64,000 bases of DNA from Arenicella xantha (lineage in GTDB: Bacteria; Pseudomonadota; Gammaproteobacteria; Arenicellales; Arenicellaceae). Shown piece after piece: positions 45,501-51,500 of the stretch. Made by a program: the position numbers and the translations under genes. Every line of letters begins with the position of its first letter. Position 1 is the stretch's first letter. The notes beneath the pieces were generated by a model. That model was given only the letters and a program-made list of their open reading frames with translations, searched no databases and was not told where the DNA came from. Location of the stretch: contig NZ_QNRT01000006.1 of NCBI RefSeq assembly GCF_003315245.1, positions 1-64,000 of the forward strand, written 5' to 3'.

Positions 45501-48500
45501 CCGTCACTAATAGGACGCCAGACACCGTCGGGGTCCTGCGCCTCTCGGATTAATCGCATTTCAACGAAACGATCTTCATCAGCGCTAATATCAATCACTG
45601 ACACCGCCAACACCAAGTCATCTTGTGCTGCGGTTAATATGTCATTATTTAGGGGCGCCAATACCGCTAATTTGGGCGCGACAGTATCGTCAATTCGGCC
45701 CAAGTTAATCACTTTCGATTGCCCAGGTTGGTTGCGCACATCGTAAGCAATAGCTTGTAATGTAAATCCATCAACATCTATCGGCGGTTCGATTGTTGCG
45801 CTGTAGTAACGCTCGCCTACCGCCAAGTCAGCGTTGGTAGCTTCGTTCTGATATACCGTCTCCACCAATTTATCATTGAGGTAAAACTCAACTCGATCAA
45901 CGCCGTCAAACCCCAAGTCGTCGGCAACCTTTGCGGTAACCTCAAGTTCCTGCCCATCAATGATCACTGAGCCTTCCAACGGAGTCACAATTTCCGTGAT
46001 TGGCGGCTGATCCTTAGTAATAGTCAAGATCTTAGTCTTACTCTCGTCGATTAGCGAGGTATTAGCGTCTAAGTCCACTGCGCTAGCACGAAACGCCAAT
46101 TGCTGACCAATCGCACCAACGGGCGCTGTCACAGTAAACTGGAATGGCGCAGAGCCGTCAGTAGCTCCCGCGACAAACTCCATCGACTCTAGATTGCTGC
46201 CCGACGCCTGATACAACGTCACGCTGTCTACTCCGACTTCAGGATCTGTCGCCTGTACCTCGACCAAGAATTCACGCCCTTCGGTAATCGTATCGAGATT
46301 ACCGAAGCTGTTTCCTTGGTTATCCAAAATTCGAATGGCTTCGATCTGCGGCGGCGAATTTTTAACCAAAACCAGCGGTTGATTCACTACCGTTTGGTTG
46401 CCCGCGCCATCCTGTGCCGTGGCACGGAATTGAAGTGCTAATTGATTTGGCAGAGTACCGCTATCAGCTAAATACCCAGCAATTGAATCAACGCTCACCC
46501 CACCGAAATATGGTGGTGATATTAGTACGCTTTCGCGCACGACCTCGGTCGCATCGAACTCACCATTTTGGTCAATATCAGCAAATAAGTTCAATCGTAG
46601 CGAGGTAACCCTAACATTGTCATCTGCTGTAATGTTGTACTCAAAACTACGTTTTTCAGCAACCGTCGGTATCACATTATTGACCACGGTAGGACTAATA
46701 ACCGTCAAAGTTGGAGACTCACTATCGGCCTCGACAATTAGTGAAACAACGTCGCGAGAACTCACCGTACGCGGTAAGGCAGGAGATCTCAGTTCCGTGA
46801 CACTAGCAGATAACGATAGAGGCTTACCTGCTTGACCATAAGGCACTTCAACAAAAAACTCGTAAGGAAATGTAACGTCAGTAAACACCTTATCACCGCC
46901 AACTAAGCCGTTTACGGCAAGTGTCACTTTATCAATACCCACGTCATCTATTGCATTGGCTTGCACTAGGAGGAACTGCCCTTCAGTGATGCGCGATCCA
47001 TCAATCGGTGCGGCAATAGTCACCTCAGGCGGCACATCACCGACTAACTTTGTAACAACGGTTTTTTCGACTATATGGTTATCAATATCGCTAGCATCAT
47101 TGCCAAAGTTGTCCTGTGCGCGAACTTTGATAACAATCCGGTTTTGACTCGGATCATCCGTATTCAAACTCGGCAAGCGATAACTAAACCCGTACGGCGG
47201 CTGGTACAACGTTATGTCACCACCTGGAAGTGGTTGTTCGAGGTTTTCAGGACCGGCTAGAACTTGGAGTTGCAAGCTATCAATGCCGACGTCATCGTAT
47301 GCGCTGACATTGATCTGGAGGTCTGTCGCCTCGACCACAGAACTATTATTAAGTGGCGTTAAAACATCTACTACGGGCGGCAAATCGTCACGCACAGGAA
47401 AACTGATTTCACGACTTCGCTGGTTATTCGATGCGTCCCGCGCTAATACCCGAACCCAAATATCGAAGCGCTCTACAGCATCGCGTTGAAGCCCGCTAAA
47501 CCGTTGTAATATTTGGCTTTGCCGCTCTGTATGCAACAGCTGTTCATAAATCAACGTGTCTATATTATTGGTAGTAATGGGCTCATGATCTATGTCTTGT
47601 ATGTTCGTAATAGTGCGTAACGGAACATCAAAATCCAATTTTTGATAATCACCATTTTTCAATAACACTCCATACGATTTTGAAAACTCAAGCTGGGTAA
47701 CCTTGACGTTGTCAAAACCCCGATAGCGTACCGTGAAATCCGAATTCTCTGGTGGCCCATAACCGACCGTTGGGCTAATGATCGCTATTTCCGGATTAAT
47801 CTGATCTGCAGCACCAATAAAAGACACCTCATGGATTGCCACTGCGCCTTCTGAGTCCTTAATCTGAGCCGTTAAAACTATGTTCTCATTTAACCGAACT
47901 AACCCACTGGGTATATTGAAGATAGCGACTTTAGCTAGAGAGTGCGGGCTAGTGCTACGCCCGTAATCTTGCGCGACTTGCACTGAATATTTATCTTCAA
48001 ATGCGTCATAAATTGAATCAAATGCCGAGTTGATGGCCGCATCACTGGGCTCAGATAAAGCGTCACCTCGCACCGTCAACTCCACGCCATCTGCGAATAG
48101 ACGTAAAAGACCAGTCGGTAACGGTCTATCGTCCGCCGCCACCACGCCCACTTCGATATTAAATGTACCCGCTACAATCAGCTGGTCGGGCGCGGGCGTG
48201 GTAATACGTATCTCTGGAGCCACGTTAGCCAATGGGTGAATCAAGAAACGTCGACGAGATACGTTGCCCGTGTTGTCTTCAACAGTTACTTCATACTGGG
48301 TTGGTTCTGACCCAGTGAACGAAATAATTTTCGAAACCGAGGGCACAAACTGAGTCGGCTTAGCGGGGCAGCTATGAGAAAAGTTAATCTCGTGCAGTAG
48401 CTGGCGCTCGCCGTCTCGCTTAATTTTCTCGAGTGCATACCGAACTAGACCAGCGTCATCACGGATTGACGCTTCAAGCGCAAAACGCTCTCCAGTACGC

Positions 48501-51500
48501 AACCAAAACTCGCCATAATTAACTCGGTCAGGCGAAGTCAACTCGGTTTGCACAGCACCATCAATGCTATAGCTGGTAAATTTGGTAAACGCTAATTCAG
48601 GATTTTTATTCTCGGCTATGGTTAAGTTAACTGATGCCGCAGCTTGACGTTGAGAAGGATCTGTTGCTACTACTGACAAATTAATTTCACCAGCCAAACT
48701 AGTCGCCGGAACGGTGTATAGAAACACGTAAGCGTCTTCGCGCTGCACGATACCTACGCGCTGAGCCACTAAGCCATTATTATCGCTGAGTGACAAATCG
48801 CGAACTGACAAGGAATCATCTTTTGCAAGCACAGATACTTCAATCGTCTGACCCGCTACCACCGCAGTACCATCGACTGGAGATACTACAACCAACGAGG
48901 GATCGGCGGCATCAATACTAAGCGTCTGATCGAATAACTTCAGCGGCGTTATCGGGCCTCTCTCCTCGGCGAAACGATCACTGCCCGCCGCATACAGCTC
49001 AACTCGATCAATGCTTGAATCAACCGGGCTTTGAACATAGTGATTACTCCGCACCTCAGCACCACTAATCGGCAACAACCACGGCACATCAATAAACGCT
49101 CTGTGACCGGATACACCCGCATCATTGACAATCAGTTGAAGTCGATCGTTACGGTTAACCTGATGATCATCTTGATTAAGTTCGAAATCAAAGACTTGTG
49201 GCTGTTCCGATTTTATTACATCAATACGCTGTAGAAATAATTGTTCTGGCGGCACTCCAACCACAATAGGTGTAACGACAATTCGACCAGCGTAGGCCGA
49301 ATACTCCAGCAAATTTAAAGTTCCATTGCTACTAGTCAGGTCACTGGCCGATTTTATGACCTGCTGATGAGTCACTACGCAAGGATCATTCGAATAAATA
49401 TCAACTTGGTAATCAACTGAATATCCGTTGACAACAAGTTTAATGGTGTTGATTTCCTGTGCTGGTAATACTTCAATCTCGCTTTGAGATGCTGAAAAAT
49501 GCCAGAAGGGTTTGCCGTTAAGCAATAACTCCCCACTGTTATCAACAGCTTCAGGATAGCTAAAAGACCACCAATGCCGATGACTATTTTGCTCTACGTT
49601 CAGTGCTAGATTACGACCTTGTTGACTGCCCATTTCTGACAGCGAACTGTAGAGTGTAGCCAAGTGATTCTGACTACTCACAGCCAGATCATCAACCGTT
49701 TCTAAACGAGAGAATAAGTGCTGCCCTTTTAGTGCTATTGGCTGAGGGCTACGGCCCAACAAACTTATATTAGGCGCACTATCTGGCAACACCTTGATCA
49801 ACTTACTTTCACTAGCCGTATTACCAGCAGTGTCGACGGCTGTCACCACAATCCTTAGCTCCAGACCCTCATCGGGGACTGGAGAATATAAATTAAGATC
49901 TAACCAATCCGCCTCAAATATATCAACGATGTCACGATCTAAGCCCTGCTCCGACAAAAGCACTCGCGTCTCACTGTCGATCAACGACACTGAGTAAGAC
50001 TCAATCGCCAAATTATCTTTGATCTTGGCCGAAAGATTTATTTTCTGGCGCTCGACGATATCTAAAGGAGGCGAGTCAATACTAATAACCGGAGGCTCAT
50101 CATCCGCCTTGATCATCAACTTAACCGTGCGCGTCTCTCGAGTGTTAACGCCATAGTCGCTAGCGCGAACTTCGAGATCAAAGGCTTCACCGGCACGCGA
50201 ACTCAGATTTTTCGGCACGCGAATCCGACCTTCAAAGTCAGCATAATGTCGCTCTGCGGCAACTATTGAACCAAATGAACCTTCATTAGCCACACGAATC
50301 TGTTCAACTCGATCACTACGTGTGAAAATTTCCCATTCCAGCGGAATTGAATCGCTATCGTCAACCAAAAATACTCTGATTTGGTCGATCGCAACATTGT
50401 CACTAGCAACGCCTGTCATTACAAATGCATCACCAGGATACAAACTTAGATCCGCGTCTGGTTTCGAGTAAGCAACTTCCGGCTTTTCTGTATCTTGCTG
50501 CACATCAAGTGCAACAGTAACCTCTTCAGTTAACTCGTTATCATCAACAGCCTCAACGCCAATACTCAGTGCGTCACCCAAGGTCAAGCTCGGCGCTCTT
50601 AACACAGCGGTAAAATATCCCCCCGCTGCCATCAATGCATTGGCCTGATTAGCTGAATAAGTCTTAACAACTTGTTTTACGCCATTTATCTGCTTAAAAA
50701 CTTCGACGGACTGTAATGCGCGATTATCATTTACTAGCGCATTCACGGTGACTCGTTCACCTTCGATTACCCGTAAGCCCGCAGATGGTTGCCGAATCGA
50801 AATCGTCGGCTTCTGGTCTTGTGCTACAGGGTACGTTGCACTTGTAGACGCCAAGTTACCTTGAACATCAGTAGCTTCGATTTGAAGCGTTACCTCAGGC
50901 ACATCTGGAATTAATAAACTTACTGTGTGTAGCTGGTTCTGCCCACCCAGCGACACATCGGTTAGCAGCTGACCTTCATAGCTCACTACAACACTAGCCA
51001 GACCACTCTCATCTTTGAGTCTAAGCGTAAAATCTACGTCGTCGCCAACATATAATAAGCCCCCTGGTGTTGGATCAAATACCGCTGCAAGCGGACCATT
51101 GTTATCGGCGACTATCGACATTTCTGCACTTGCTACTTCCGACTGCAACCCCCGACCGTCGGTTGCGGTTATGTCTATTGTCAAAATCTGATCAGCATTG
51201 GGTACTGGGGGAACCAACGTTGCTAAATCAATTGCCTCAGAGCGCTGAAGTGTCGGCATTCCTTGCAGCCCAGTCGCCGCTGATTGACTAACCGATGCAA
51301 CGATTTGATCGCCCAGTTTGTATTCAATTTCATAAGCCTCAACTGACCTGTCATCACGCATTAACACGTCGAAATGAACTTGATCTGTGCTGTAGTACCG
51401 CGTTCGGCTCGGCGTAATACTCACTACCTCAGGAGGTTGGTCAGCATAAACGCCAATAACCACATCAACGATGGAGCTATTGCCTACGTCGTCAAATACC